Assembly: GCA_000697355.1 (NCBI GenBank) | Contig: JNEN01001182.1 | Span: forward strand, 62,001-126,000 | Direction: 5' to 3' | Length of the DNA stretch: 64,000 bases | DNA from: Syncephalastrum monosporum B8922 | Taxonomy: Eukaryota; Mucoromycota; Mucoromycetes; Mucorales; Syncephalastraceae | In this document: positions 34,338-46,297 of the stretch, piece after piece | Layout of the letters: each line of letters opens with the position of its first letter | Numbering within the stretch: position 1 is the stretch's first letter | Notes under the pieces: generated by a model | Told to the model about the DNA's origin: nothing | Databases searched by the model: none | Seen by the model: the letters and a program-made list of their open reading frames with translations, nothing else | Made by a program: the position numbers and the translations under genes

Positions 34338-36158
34338 AACTCGAGATGGCCTGCGAGTGCGGTTCAAACAGCAGGCAAGCAAGACAAGGCACGGACAAAA
34401 ACTTGTGTCTCCGCATTCACCCGAGTTTTCCAGCTCACGCTTACTCGTTCATCTGTAACCTTTTGCGATAATGGCAACTTTTCCCTTTTTGACCGGTGAT
34501 GATGAAATAGAGACTACTTATGGCTGCTATACAAACATGCCTGAACGCACATACATGTTCGAGCGAGCTACATATATGATATCATAAGATAAATAACATG
34601 TGTACTCTCGTTAGGCCGTGGATGAAAATTTCCCACTCATCCAATAGATCGGGACCGCTTGAACTTGTCCATTTCTGACAGTGTGCTTCATATAACGCTC
34701 TAGTGACTCAGTAAATCCCGATGTGACGCGTTTCTCGCCCTCTCTGATCAGACAGGCAATTTTGGGTCTTGCCCAGACGGCTCTTTTGCCCCCACACTTT
34801 CATGCCTTTACATCATGCGTATCGCAGGCTATTTTGTAGTTGAGCAGCAGATTCTACCACACAAGACATAAAGCTTTACAGCTATTTCAGGATTTCGCAG
34901 AGTCTCTCTTGCACAGATATATGTAGCTTTTTGCTTACGAACATCATCTGTTATCTCATACGCGCCAATAACAAAGCTCATAGCATTGTTACTATCCCTT
35001 GACTTATCTCCTCAAAGCATTACAAGTGACAAGACCAACATGCGCTCCACCGCTCTTTCTCTCCTGCTTGTATTGACTCTGATATGCCTGCTCTTGTCGC
35101 TTCGGCACCTCCTGGGTCTGATGAAGCAGCATTTGCGAGAGACAATACTGCACAGCTCCAAGATGCCGCATCCTTCACCAAACGCGTAAATCTTCGAAAT
35201 TTATTTCCCTGCATCTGCTAGGTGCCAATGATAGACTTTAGCGGATAGCCGATGTGGAAATGCCTTGCTTAGTCGTCTTGCTTGAACATAGTAAATGGTG
35301 GACTTACGTGAGTACATCCAAATGGCCTGTCCCAAGCCTCAGTCCGCTTGAGACAAGCGTGTCGTATGCATCATAAAGCCCCAGCAGCAAGCTTCTTTTG
35401 AGCTTATTAAAATAACTGCTGTGTTTACGGATACGATTTAATGTTATACGACCATCCTCTCTGTGGCATTACGGCCGCATCGATTTTGGGCGCGAGGCCT
35501 ATTCTATGTAGTTCGTACTCATTTCTTCCTTTTCCAAATTGCTTTCCCGTTTTATGACGGCATATGTCTCCAGCCCTGCCGATGCAGCCAAGTGTAGACG
35601 ACGATATGGACCTCGGTTTGCATTCATGCTGGTCTCGCCCTTTTTTTCTAATTTTCATCAAGTGGTTTAATTGATTGTCAAGGGGATGACACACAACTGA
35701 GCTCCTTCATAGGACATTAACAAGTACGAGACACCAGGTACATGCATCAATTCTTAAATGTGCATCCAGAGATGATATACGCAGTATATATACCATAATA
35801 CCTAGTCTGTGGGGGAATAGGCTTCATCAGTTGAGGTAAACAGCAGCTCTTCCTGTGGTGTTATCGTTGCCATCTCTAAGAATGCAGATCTGCGGGACAT
35901 GATGCTCCTTCACCAGAGATTGTTTATTCGTTTTTTCTGGTAAAGAAACAGATATCTAGACAGTAGAAAAAGAGGTTAGCGTCTGCACATGATGATAGTG
36001 GGGGGGGGTCAAAAATAAGGTGGTGGTGTGTGATTGCCAGAATTATCTGACCCTGGCAGTCAACGAGTCACTCGGAGTGTGTGCGCGAGTAACAAATGGG
36101 CAGGGCCGCGCAAAAAACAATACTTCCTCCACTCCATCAACACAACAAGATATTTGTA
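34338..36158. other. Intergenic region between Spt23/Mga2-like and ATP1 genes
   Basis: About 1.8 kb between divergent starts. It contains a possible broken small secreted-peptide gene at 35040-35221 (separate entry) and a G run near 36001. No other gene was recognised. Confidence 0.5.
35040..35221 (+). pseudogene. Possible frameshifted small secreted-peptide gene
   Basis: An ATG at 35040 opens MRSTALSLLLVLTLICLLLS, a textbook signal-peptide core, but this frame then runs into a short basic tail. One frame over, from 35084, the sequence reads MPALVASAPPGSDEAAFARD, an ideal signal-peptidase region and acidic propeptide, and continues to SFTKR and a short Cys-containing end (stop at 35219-35221). 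Joined by a one-base shift, they would look like a secreted prepropeptide with a Kex2-type KR site. A GTAAAT donor at the KR codons and a CTAG acceptor at the end could extend it. This is either a decayed gene, an assembly indel or chance. Confidence 0.3.
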
Positions 36159-38050
36159 ATGTTGAGAAACGCTGCTCGCCTCGCCCGTCCTACGCTGGTG
36201 AACCTCGCCAAGACTGCCCCGGCTGTACGTCTATCGATCACTAACGCGTCCAATCCAGTCCATGTCGCTCATCTGTAACGCCCTTTTTTTTTCATTCCTC
36301 CATACCTTATAGATGCGCCTGGCTCCTAGCGCTCTCCTGCGCTCGTACGCCACCGCCAAGCCGTCGACGTCCGAGGTCTCTTCGATCCTCGAGCAGCGCA
36401 TCCTCGGCGCCTCGGCTGAGGTCGACCTCCAGGAGACCGGCCGCGTTCTTTCCATTGGTGACGGTATTGCCCGTGTCTACGGTCTGAAGAACTGCCAGGC
36501 CGAAGAGATGGTTGAGTTCTCCTCCGGTCTCAAGGTAAGGCCGTCGAGCCTACGCTCGGACGCGTTAAAAAGAAGGGACAAGACTCTAATCTACTGTATT
36601 CTATGAGTAGGGTATGGCCCTCAACTTGGAAGCCGACAACGTCGGTATTGTCGTCTTCGGTAACGATCGTCTGATCAAGGAAGGCGACACCGTCAAGCGT
36701 ACCGGTGCCATTGTCGACGTGCCCGTCGGCCCTGGCATCCTCGGCCGTGTGGTCGATGCCCTGGGTAACCCCATCGACGGCAAAGGTCCCCTCGAGACCG
36801 TTGGCCGCTCGCGTGTCCAGGTCAAGGCCCCCGGTATCTTGCCCCGTCACTCCGTCAACGAGCCTATGCAGACTGGTATCAAGTCCGTCGACTCTATGGT
36901 CCCCATCGGCCGTGGTCAGCGTGAGTTGATCATTGGTGATCGTCAGACCGGTAAGACCGCCGTCGCTCTCGACACCATCCTCAACCAGAAGAACTGGAAC
37001 AACGGCTCCGATGAGTCCAAGAAGCTCTACTGTATCTACGTCGCCGTCGGTCAGAAGCGCTCCACCGTTGCCCAGCTCGTCGGTACCCTCGAGGAGAACG
37101 ACGCCATGAAGTACACCACCGTCGTTGCTGCCACCGCCTCCGAGGCCGCCCCCCTTCAGTACCTCGCTCCCTTCTCCGGTGCTGCCTTTGGTGAGTGGTT
37201 CCGTGACAACGGCCGCCACTCCCTGATCATCTACGACGATCTGTCCAAGCAGGCCGTTGCTTACCGTCAGATGTCGCTTTTGCTGCGTCGTCCCCCCGGT
37301 CGTGAGGCCTACCCCGGTGATGTCTTCTACCTTCACTCGCGTCTTCTCGAGCGTGCCGCCAAGATGAACAAGGACTTTGGCTACGGTTCCATGACCGCCC
37401 TTCCCATCATGTAAGAAGCGAAAAGAAAACACTGTGCTACGTGTCGAGCAAAACCAACTCACCTAACTTGGCTCGGTTCCATGACCGCCCTGCCCATCAT
37501 CGAGACCCAGGGTGGTGATGTGTCCGCTTACATTCCTACCAACGTCATTTCCATCACTGACGGTCAGATCTTCTTGGAAGCTGAGCTGTTCTTCAAGGGT
37601 GTCCGTCCCGCCATTAACGTCGGTCTGTCCGTCTCGCGTGTCGGTTCCGCCGCCCAGACCAAGGCCATGAAGCAGGTCGCTGGTTCGCTCAAGCTCTTCT
37701 TGGCCCAGTACCGTGAGGTTGCCGCTTTCGCCCAGTTCGGTTCCGATCTCGATGCCTCCACCCAGTTCTTGCTCAACCGTGGTGCCCGTCTCACCGAGCT
37801 CCTCAAGCAGCCCCAGTACTCTCCCCTGTCCATCCCCGTTCAGGTCCCCATCATGTTTGCTGGTGTCAACGGTTTCCTTGACAAGCTCCCCGTCAACAAG
37901 GTCGTCGACTGGGAGAAGGACTTCATCGGTCACCTCCAGACCCAGCAGCAGCCCCTCCTCGAGGAGATCCGCTCCAAGGGTGTCCTCTCCAAGGAGCTCG
38001 AGACCAAGCTCCGTGAGGTCTGCGACAACCACGTCAAGTCCTTCCTGTAA
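36159..38050 (+). CDS. ATP1: Mitochondrial F1-ATP synthase subunit alpha
   Basis: Matrix-side subunit of ATP synthase complex V. Exons 36159-36224, 36313-36534, 36611-37410 and 37501-38050 give 545 aa, the same length as yeast Atp1 (from memory). Residues 1-40 are an Arg/Ala/Leu-rich mitochondrial presequence. Core motifs are visible: Walker A GDRQTGKT (about 205-212), [36 protein letters not shown] (Walker B) and [18 protein letters not shown]. Codon use is strongly biased to C-ending codons, as expected for high expression. The last intron (37411-37500) has a GTAAGA donor and a CTAAC branch-like site. Its 3' boundary ends AT rather than AG, inside a duplicated copy of the flanking exon sequence; the conserved protein requires exactly this junction in frame. 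Confidence 0.95.
37377..37500 (+). repeat. 33/34-bp direct repeats flanking the last ATP1 intron
   Basis: Copy 1 (37377-37410) is the end of exon 3; copy 2 (37468-37500) lies at the intron 3' end. They differ by one missing base (TACGG versus TCGG) and one substitution (CCCTT versus CCCTG). Both encode the same [13 protein letters not shown] segment, so only one copy can remain in the mature mRNA if the protein is normal. Confidence 0.9.
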
Positions 38051-39264
38051 ACGTGTAGAACTTTCCATTTTCTAAAAAAGAGTGATTCACACCTTGTTCC
38101 AAAAACAATTGTATAAAAACCCTTTTGCTTCCATGATGAGACACGTTTCTTTGATTTTCGTTCTTTTCAACTGCCATTCATTGTCCATTATCTGTACCAA
38201 TACAATTTCATAAAGCGGCCTCTAGGTACACCAATTGAATGGACATATTAGACAGTGCCTAGTAGATGAATCACGTATTTGGTTCACATCTACAATTGGA
38301 TATGTTTGTACAAGTGTAGTATATGCTACGGGGAGTATGCCTCTGTGCATAAGAACCATGCGACTTGAAAAGTCGTTGCTTATGTCTGACACGATGGACT
38401 ATCGTATTCGCGGGTGTCTTCTTTGCAGGTGTCGCAGCGGCGCGCCGCCAGTCATACGAAACCGCACCGTTCTTTGTAATATGGGCCCATGAGGAAACTT
38501 GCAACGGTCCAAAATAACCCCCGCGCTTAGCTGCTAAACCTTCGTCTGCTTTTATTTGAGTGCGATTGTATCTATTAGCCTAGCCAGCTCACTCGATACG
38601 GATCGTGACTGAAAGCGTTCGATGCACATTGATACGTGAGGCTAAGGCATCCAACAGAAGGAAAAAGAGGAGTCAGTAGCTGAGTCGTGCGTGCAAATAA
38701 ATAGATGCCTCCACGATATACAGACCCTATCTTCTACAGAAACAAGAGCATAAATGTGAGCCAGCCAATCGAGCTTCTTCATTTCGGCTGCGACAATCGC
38801 TTTTGTCGGTTGATGCGGCTGCTTTACATACAAACAGCTTAAAAAATTGACAGAATTTCTACGGTGATACGTCCAAAACATCTGACAACATATGCCATAC
38901 CAAGTATGATGTTCCCGGAGAGACAACGAGGCATTTTTTTTTTTTTTTTTGACGAGAACTATGTGTTCTTATAAAAGAAATATCGACAACTTCAGATATG
39001 ATATATGTATCGAGATACACCAGACACTTCTTTTTACACATCACTCCTTTTCGTATCTGGGTACAGGAGTTTTATCTGACGTCGACCACAGTGAATCGTG
39101 ATCATTCATCATATGCAGTCACCCTCATGTAGGTAAAATTGACCTAGCAACCTTTCTAACTGTGAAAACTGTCGCAAGCCTTTCAGCAATGCCATATGGT
39201 GTGGACACGATGCACGTGAAGAAGAGGTTTTTTGTCAATATATTCTAGATGGTACAATCTATGA
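38051..39264. other. Convergent 3' region, no recognisable gene
   Basis: About 1.2 kb between ATP1 and MIX23 stops. It includes a T run at 38935-38950 and scattered short frames without a recognisable product. Confidence 0.5.
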
Positions 39265-39880
39265 TCATAACTTCAACTCGAGCGACGAGGTGTCGAATAT
39301 CTTACACTTGTTCTTGAAAATCTTGAGCGAGCGCTCGCGGACGATGTCCTCGACGGTCAATTCATTGGCCAACATGCGGCGCTGTAAATCCGATTGTTCC
39401 GGGTGTCAGCGACGCTTCCGCGTTGGATACGGATAGAGATTCAGTTACCTGAGACTCGGCCGTAAAAAGGCTCGACTTGGTATCAAAATCATCGGGGTCC
39501 TCCTCGAGCTTCTTGTTCTTTTTCTCAATCTGCTCGTCCATGACCTGATATCATATTATAACAACAGCAGGAGGTTATATGCCGCTGTGATGCATCATCA
39601 ATAAGGTCAATAAGGCTATACCTTGAGGCAGTAATTGATGGCCGTCTCGCGTTTCTGGTAAGCTTCAGCGAGCTGATGGAAGAACTGACCGCATGCCTTT
39701 TCGGAATGAGTGTCTGTGGCATTCATACGGGGAATGATATTGTCGTCGACCCTGCGCAGCTCCTTCATGATCTCTACACAAGCGGAAGTAAGTAATGGCT
39801 AGACAGTACGAAGAGTTATAGTCACCCTTAAAGAAGGAGAGATTGTAGCAGGTGGACTCGTTGAGCTGTTGCTCTGCCAT
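39265..39880 (-). CDS. MIX23: MIX23/CCDC58 mitochondrial protein
   Basis: Small mitochondrial intermembrane-space protein of the MIX23 (CCDC58) family, linked to protein import. Exons 39880-39826, 39773-39622, 39544-39449 and 39381-39265 give 139 aa, close to the human length. Conserved features: Cys at residue 11, IMKELRRVDDNIIPRMNAT, Cys in KACGQFFHQL, a conserved Cys in INYCLK, a Lys/Glu/Asp-rich coiled segment, and the signature ELTVEDIVRERSLKIFKNKC near the C terminus. The four Cys fit the disulfide-bonded helical hairpin of the family. Start is 143 bp from the divergent CSN6 start, so the two probably share a promoter. Confidence 0.85.
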
Positions 39881-40023
39881 TGGGAAGAACAGGAAGACTT
39901 AGAGAGAGTAAGAGTGTTGCAAGTAAACACGAAAATTGACAGACCCCATTCGATTTCTATTTCCTTCCAACCGAATTTGGTCGTCCGCGCAAACGCTTTG
40001 TTCCTGCACGAGAAACAAAAAGC

Positions 40024-41513
40024 ATGAGTGCTATGGAAGACGAATCGCCTTCACAAATGCAGGTAGACGACAACAGTATTGTTGTCGCGTCTGCACCTTC
40101 TAGCTCGGGTCTCTCGCTTTCTCTGTAAGCTGCGTCATCTCTCTCTCTTTCTCTCTTTTCTTCTTTCTATCCTGACCCTCTCTACCTTACGCTTTCGTCA
40201 GGCATCCTCTTGTTGTCCTCAACATTTCCGACCATTATACCCGTGCCAAGTTACAAGACCCCGCAGTAGCTGAAAAAGGTAGACGAAAAAAGTTAGCCCC
40301 TCCAAGGCAGCTCACCCGACCTTTAAAAAAGGCATCTATGGCGCGATCCTTGCACAGCAGTCCGGACGCGACATTGACATTATGAACTCTTTTGAGCTTC
40401 CTGCTCCGGTCGACGGCCATATCGACCGCACCTACCTCGCCGACAAACTCGACCAATGCAAGTTGTTATCTTACCCGACTGCTTATATAATCTGTCGCTT
40501 CACCGTTGATATATATTTATATTTATTATATATATACAGTGAAACAGGTGTTCCCTCACCTTGATTTGATGGGCTGGTACGCTCTGGGGACAGCGCCCAC
40601 CGAAGCCGACCTCAAGATACAGGAGCAGTTCCTGGAGATCAATGAGTCGTCCTTGTTTTTGCAACTCGACCCTTCTTTGGAGCGGAACAGTAAAGAATTC
40701 CCTGTCAGCGTCTACGAATCCGCCATGGATATCGTCGGTGGTGAGACGCGTCTGCTCTTTATCAAGGCAAACTACAAGATTGAGACAAACGAGGCCGAGC
40801 GTGTCGCAGTCGACCACGTTGCCAAGGCAAGCACATCCAGTCACGAGCGAGGCAATGGCAGTGCACGCAAGTGTCTTTTTTTATTATTATTATTATTGCA
40901 TCCATCACAAAGGATACCGGCTGAACTTCTCTCTTATAACATCATGCTAGTAATCTCGCATCTGACCACACAACGGAACGCGATCGCCATGCTGCATGCA
41001 CGCATACAATTCCTGCATCAATACCTCCTGGATTGCCAGAACGGCCTTCTCCCTCTTGACAACGATATCCTGCGCCAGATTTCGACAGTCTGCCGGCGCT
41101 CTCCCCTCATGAACAGCGAGGCCTTTAGCGAGCAATTCTCTACGGTAAACAGAAACATTCTCGTTCGCAATGCGAGAGACTCATGCAGCCACAACAGGAA
41201 ATGGATGATGTGCTTTTAGCCACCTACTTGACTACGATCACCAAGAGCATGAACACTGTCAATGACCTCATCGACAAGTTTAATCTTGTACATGCAGCCA
41301 ATATCAATCGAACCACAGTCTCGCCTGAGCAGCGGGGCAAAGGCGGTGGTGGCAGACGGAGACAGGTATCTCGAATGGTCTAATCTGTCCCTCTCCCCCC
41401 CTGATCTCTAAGAAACCCCTGCTTCTTCGAACTAGCATCAACAGCGGCGACGAGGAGGATCCCGCAGCGGTGCTCATCCCGGTGCAATCAGTGGCGTGAA
41501 CACTCCCCTTTAA
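40024..41513 (+). CDS. CSN6: COP9 signalosome subunit 6 (MPN domain)
   Basis: MPN-domain subunit of the COP9 signalosome, which removes NEDD8 from cullins. Exons 40024-40124, 40202-40278, 40332-40457, 40540-40866, 40951-41144, 41189-41365 and 41436-41513 give 359 aa. The MPN part reads LHPLVVLNISDHYTR, IYGAILAQQSGRDIDIMNSF and HLDLMGWYALGTAP. It lacks the JAMM zinc ligands, as expected for CSN6. The C-terminal helical part (LTTQRNAIAMLHARIQFLHQ, VLLATYLTTITKSMNTVNDL) also fits. Intron 3 needs a GC donor (GCAAGT at 40458). Intron 4 fits either a GC donor (GCAAGT at 40867) or a weak GTGCAC donor. The last spliced exon gives an Arg/Gly-rich tail; without that splice the protein would end at 41383. 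Confidence 0.88.
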
Positions 41514-41700
41514 ACGAGAATGTTTAGATGCACGCCCATCCAAGACAGAGCAAAAAAGGAACAAATTGTGGAACAAAGGGACACAATGTATAAACAGCAA
41601 ATTACAAACGAAAGAACAAAGAATTGATATGGGAAAAGGTATCTGGAGGGGGTTTGTAGGGGAGAGAGGTATCTAATTAGGGTTCATGACGTCTATGAAA

Positions 41701-43525
41701 TTATGGTTCGGTCAAAACACCAGAGGTGGCAAAGAACATGACCATGAAGCCCCATAGGATGAGCACGACCGCCATACAATCGAGTATCCGTATTGAGGGT
41801 GGCTCATCCTTGTTCAAGGTGCTCTGAGTATCGTCGTCCTCGTCTTCGGGCAGCAACTCCGCCCCATCCACGGTTGAGGCGTCACCATCGTCAAAATAGT
41901 AGTTGGGCGGTGGCGTGGAAGGAGGCAGGCGCGGGGAGGAGCAGCTCTGCACGTCGGAAGCAGCCGTGCTGCAATAACGCAAGAGCGGGGCTTTATCGTC
42001 GATAACATTCGACAGTGTGGGCGCGAGGGTGGGTGCAGTCGTCAGCGTGGGGGACTCTGGCTCGGGTGCTTTCCATCGCGTGACGAGATACGCCGCTGCA
42101 GGCAGAATGTACGCGAGTGTTGTGGCCGAGAAACCACCGACAAGCGCATATACCTTACCGAGCGAGCGCACGGATATGCCGATGATCATGATGAGCCCAA
42201 ATAGCAACACAGTGACGGCGTAGTGCTGGGTCTGGTTCGGCTGACGTGTTGCGGTCTCGAATCCGAGCATCTTTTGCACGGCTTCGCGGGTCGGGTAAAA
42301 GCCCATACTGCAAAATGGTATGTGTGTGTGAGTGTGAGTGATGCATTCTATCCATCATAACTTGTACTGTTCTGCCTTGTTCGATACGTACGGGATGCTA
42401 AAAATCATGCTAAAGCCAAGCGCAAAACGCCCAATGTTCACAACCACGTCATCTGCGTCAAAGTTCATAAACAGGTTGGACTGGACGCCGTCGCCGAAGC
42501 AAAGATAACCAATCACAGCAAAGACCATCGAAACCGTCCAGCTCATGGAAGTTGAAAGTGCGGTGGATTGGCACCACGACGCACTCGACTGATCGCGCAG
42601 GGTCAAAAAGTTGTTGAACGCGACCTGGGAGCATGAGAACGCAAACGCCATGATGCCGAGCGCGCCAAACACGTCCGAGCCGACCCAGTCGAGCTGGGGC
42701 CACTCACCAGGCGTATGTGCACGGCGGTAATATTCAGGTGCGCGCACAAGAATCGTCATGACAATGATGGGGAGGCACAGTACGGATAGCATCGACCAGC
42801 GAGCGAGGGCGCCAATGGAGCGCCGCATATTAAGCGGCAAAATCTGTTGATAACGATTTTTGTAAACAACGAGAATTTGCATAATAAATAAAGCATGATT
42901 TTGACGTACACAACATGTCCCGATCGTTGCCATGACAAGCGCGCGGCTATGGAGAATCGGAAATTGCGGGAGATAACGTTCGAGCAGGATAGGAATGGTG
43001 TCGCCCAAGACTAGAATGGCGTGCGTAGCAAAGTGTCAATTTCCCACTCACAAAAAAAAATGAATCCGCCCCATGAATCTTCTCCCAATAACCCCCCCCC
43101 CTCATCCACTCAACCTGCGCCCCTAATTTCATTCTTGTAAACTTACGGATAAAGTAACTAACACAGCTACCGCCAGCCTGGATGAGAATCATAAAATTCA
43201 GAAAATGGTATCCAAAGCGGCCCATGACATGTTCGACGAGCATAGCAAATTTATAGATCCGTGCCCGCTTCCCGGCCACAATGAGCATGTAGAGGCCCAG
43301 CTGGGATAGCAAAGCTACCCAAATGGAAGCTGCAATCCCGACTGCAAAGCCTGCACGGGACACGGCGTAGGGTAAGCCCATGATGCCTGCGCCGACCGTT
43401 GCATTCACTAGGTTGAACGAGACCTCGACTTGGTGCCGGGTGCCGTAGCCTGGTCGGTCCGCTTGAAGGAGATCGCGTTCGGCTTTGGTAAGGACTCTGG
43501 GCTTATGAAGGGCGCCGTATTCCAT
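41701..43525 (-). CDS. AAAP-family amino-acid transporter (Avt/SLC38-like)
   Basis: Polytopic membrane transporter of the amino acid/auxin permease family, probably vacuolar. Exons 43525-43147, 43010-42910, 42843-42392 and 42307-41701 give 512 aa. The family start is clear: EVSFNLVNATVGAGIMGLPY, then AVSRAGFAVGIAASIWVALL. Later segments include FGALGIMAFAFSCSQVAFNN, SMVFAVIGYLCFGDGVQSN and FALGFSMIFSIP. An acidic, Pro/Ser-rich loop of about 100 residues precedes the last TM (CMAVVLILWGFMVMFFATSG). Convergent with CSN6 (187 bp). The loop between the penultimate and last TM is longer than in yeast Avt5/Avt6, as far as I recall. Substrate unknown; AVT6/AVT7-like export of amino acids from the vacuole is a guess from the family. 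Confidence 0.87.
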
Positions 43526-44887
43526 GAAGGGAGTGTATGGGTGAACGTAAGAAGAGATGAAATAGAAGGGAAATCAAGAAAGAAGAGAAAGAGAAAATTT
43601 AAATAAGGGGAAGGGCGGATTGAATTTATATGTGTAATGCACGACCGGAAGCAATACGACGCGGTACCGGAATATCAAAATGATGAGTATGCCAAAGAAA
43701 GGCAGGCGATAAGGGGTATATATAGGTATATGTATGTAGTTAGAGCGTGTCTTCTGAAATCTGTGGATTTAGAATATGCACCCTAGGTATCATTCAACAA
43801 TGATCAAGCCCTGTTTTGCAGATGATCATGGGAGAGACCGTGGCAACTCACACTCGAAATGCTACACACGTGCTGCCCACACATCATCGTCTGATGTAGC
43901 TGGGTCCGTACGGTGCGCCGTACAAAAGAGATACTCACGTTCTCTTGATGTGTGCTGCGCCCGCTGATTGGTGCGCCACGGGTGCATATAACCATCTGGA
44001 CTCCGTCCTACGTATTCAGTTCGTGCATAAACGTGGCAATTCTGAACGTGAGTGTATTCTGTTTGTGATTTTGTCTCTTACTGCCGTGCATGGATAGAGA
44101 AGAAGAAAAGAATGTGAAAGGAACAGGTTCAAAAGAGATAGTGAAAGACATGCAAGATAACGATTGGTGCATTTTGAACAGGGAGAGGCGAGGGGAATGG
44201 AGAGCGATAGGCAATCCAATGAGAAATCGCTTTCAGGGTCAAGGCACGGGAAAATCAGGGAGCAAACAATGAAATCGAGCGTATCTGACCTATCACGCCA
44301 GTTGCATTATCTTAGAAAGAACTGGAGAGATCATCAAGTGTTCGGCTTGTGCATCGACCGGCCCGAGCGAGAAGGTGTCGTGTGTAAGTGTGTGCGTGCA
44401 AGTCCATGTATGTGAGTGAGTGTGACACAGCCATTTCGCGAGTATCGTCGTCATCCGATCACCCACACACGTAATCACATGAGCCCAGCATCCATGCACT
44501 TTTTACAAAAGTAGGGCTTATATCTCTAACGTGAAGAAAAGATGCAAAAAGCGGCCAGCATATGAGAACATGGAACTGCCCTGCCCCCTGTCTCCACGCT
44601 CCTCACTTGTCACGATAGATAACAGGTGTGGAAAGACATGCCTTATATGGTATATCGATAACAGCATTGTCATTGTTCAGCATGCACCCTAACCCCACAA
44701 AACATGTCAAGCATAAATGTAAACATACATACATATAAACACACTTTCCGTCCCCATGCTTCATATGCACGGATGCGTTCGAGATGATATTTCATTTTGT
44801 TTACATTATTTGCGTCTGTTGTGACAATTTGGGGGGCGTATACTCTTTTAATAGATTAAAAAATTTTACTTGACTCTGTCTTTGCTA
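43526..44887. other. Intergenic region between AAAP transporter and chitin deacetylase
   Basis: About 1.4 kb. A TATATATA-type element near 43715-43727 on the minus strand lies about 195 bp upstream of the transporter start. The rest has only short, unconvincing frames. Confidence 0.45.
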
Positions 44888-46297
44888 TTACAACAAAAGA
44901 CGGGCAGCAACAGCCATGGCGACGGCGATAACAGCCGAAGGAGCCATGGAGGAAGCAGCGGAGGTATCAGTCTGCTTATCAGACACGGCCGAGGAGGACG
45001 CACCGGAAGCGCCGGGGCTGACACCGGTGGCAGAGGCCGAGCCACTGCTCTTGGAAGTCGAGGAGGACGAGTTGGAGACGGCCTTATCGAAGCTGGGGAA
45101 AGAGATGGTCTTCTCCATGTAGGGGTAGGTGATGTTGGCGCAGGTGGCGACATCCAGGACGTGCTTGTACGCCTTCTTGATCTTGGGGACATAGTCGACA
45201 GCGAGCTGCATGGTAGTGTTGTCGATCTCGTGGGTCAGGACAATGTTACCCGACTTGGCAAAAGTGCCGTTCGAGCCCATTGCGATGAAGTCTTCATAGT
45301 TCTTCTGGATAGTAGCCATGGGCTCGGTGGTACCAGCGGCCCAGTCATCGGTGTCAAGGTTCCAGAGAATGGTCGTCAGGTTCAGTTGGGTGGCAATCCA
45401 GCGGACACGATCGTCGACATCACCGAAAGCCTATTAAAGAAAAAATAAAGTTCACGTTGGTGAATAAGGTTGGTATGTCTTATTGCTTTTTAACTTACAG
45501 GACGCCAGTGCTTGGGAGTGACGCCGGTAACCATCTTGATCGCTTTTTGGGTGTAGTACAACTAAAAATAAATGCGACATTTAGTAAAATTTATCAATTA
45601 CGAAGCTTTTCGTATTTACCTCGGCAAGAACCTCCTGGTTAGTGAGCGAGGTCATCAGGCCGTGGCTCCAGGTGTGCTGGGCAATGTGGTGGCCGTTCTT
45701 GACACCGCGCATCGCACCATAAGGCCAGTCAACGACGTTCGAGCCAATGTAGAACATGGTCGCCTTGAGCTTCTCGCTCTCGAGGAAGTCGTAGAAGGCA
45801 TTGTGGGAGCAGTTGGGACCATCATCGTAGGTGAGACCCCAAGTCTCAGGCTCCTCGCAGGTGTAGATATCCGCGTTAATGTTGGACTTGTGCTTGGGGA
45901 TGGTGCAAGTCGTGGCCGACCACCAGCAGTCGGGATCATTGGTCTCGTCGTACTTGCTCATATCGAGCGAACCATCAGGGAGGACGGTGCGGACCGAGCT
46001 GTTGGGTGCCGAGCTCCAATCGATGGAATTGTACAAGGTGGTAAATTCCTTGGACGTGTTCATGCCGTTCGAGGTGGCAACCTCCCACACGTTAGGCCAC
46101 TCGGACGCATTGAACGTAAAGGTCGCCGAAGCATCGTAGGCGGTACACTCAGTGTTCACGTCGTACGAGGTCAATTGCTTGAGGGTGGTGGGCAGGGTAA
46201 TGTTGGTGGGGTCGACCTTGCTGGTCCAGGACTCCCAGTATTCAGCAGCCTGCACGGCCGTGGCGGCCAGTGCAACCGAGACAAGAGCACGATACAT
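44888..46297 (-). CDS. Chitin deacetylase, GPI-anchored type
   Basis: Secreted polysaccharide deacetylase (CE4) converting chitin to chitosan, a major wall polymer in Mucoromycota. Exons 46297-45620, 45561-45499 and 45430-44888 give 427 aa. An N-terminal signal peptide (MYRALVSVALAATAVQA) precedes AEYW. NodB motifs: TYDDGPN at 156-162 (catalytic and metal Asp), HxxxH in HTWSH (208-212), RPAFGD at 246-251, WNLDTDDW, and the His motif IVLTHE. Several N-glycosylation sequons are visible. After about 340 the chain is Ser/Thr-rich and ends in a hydrophobic run (SAVIAVAMAVAARLLL), the hallmark of GPI attachment. All catalytic motifs are present, so an active enzyme is expected. Motif 3 is RPAFGD instead of the commoner RPPYGD. 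Confidence 0.93.

Noticed and set aside
36530..38068. Two long minus-strand open frames opposite ATP1 (about 310 and 200 codons)
   Set aside because: They mirror the C-ending codon bias of ATP1 on the other strand and have Gly/Leu/Val-rich sequences with no family; they are antisense shadows.
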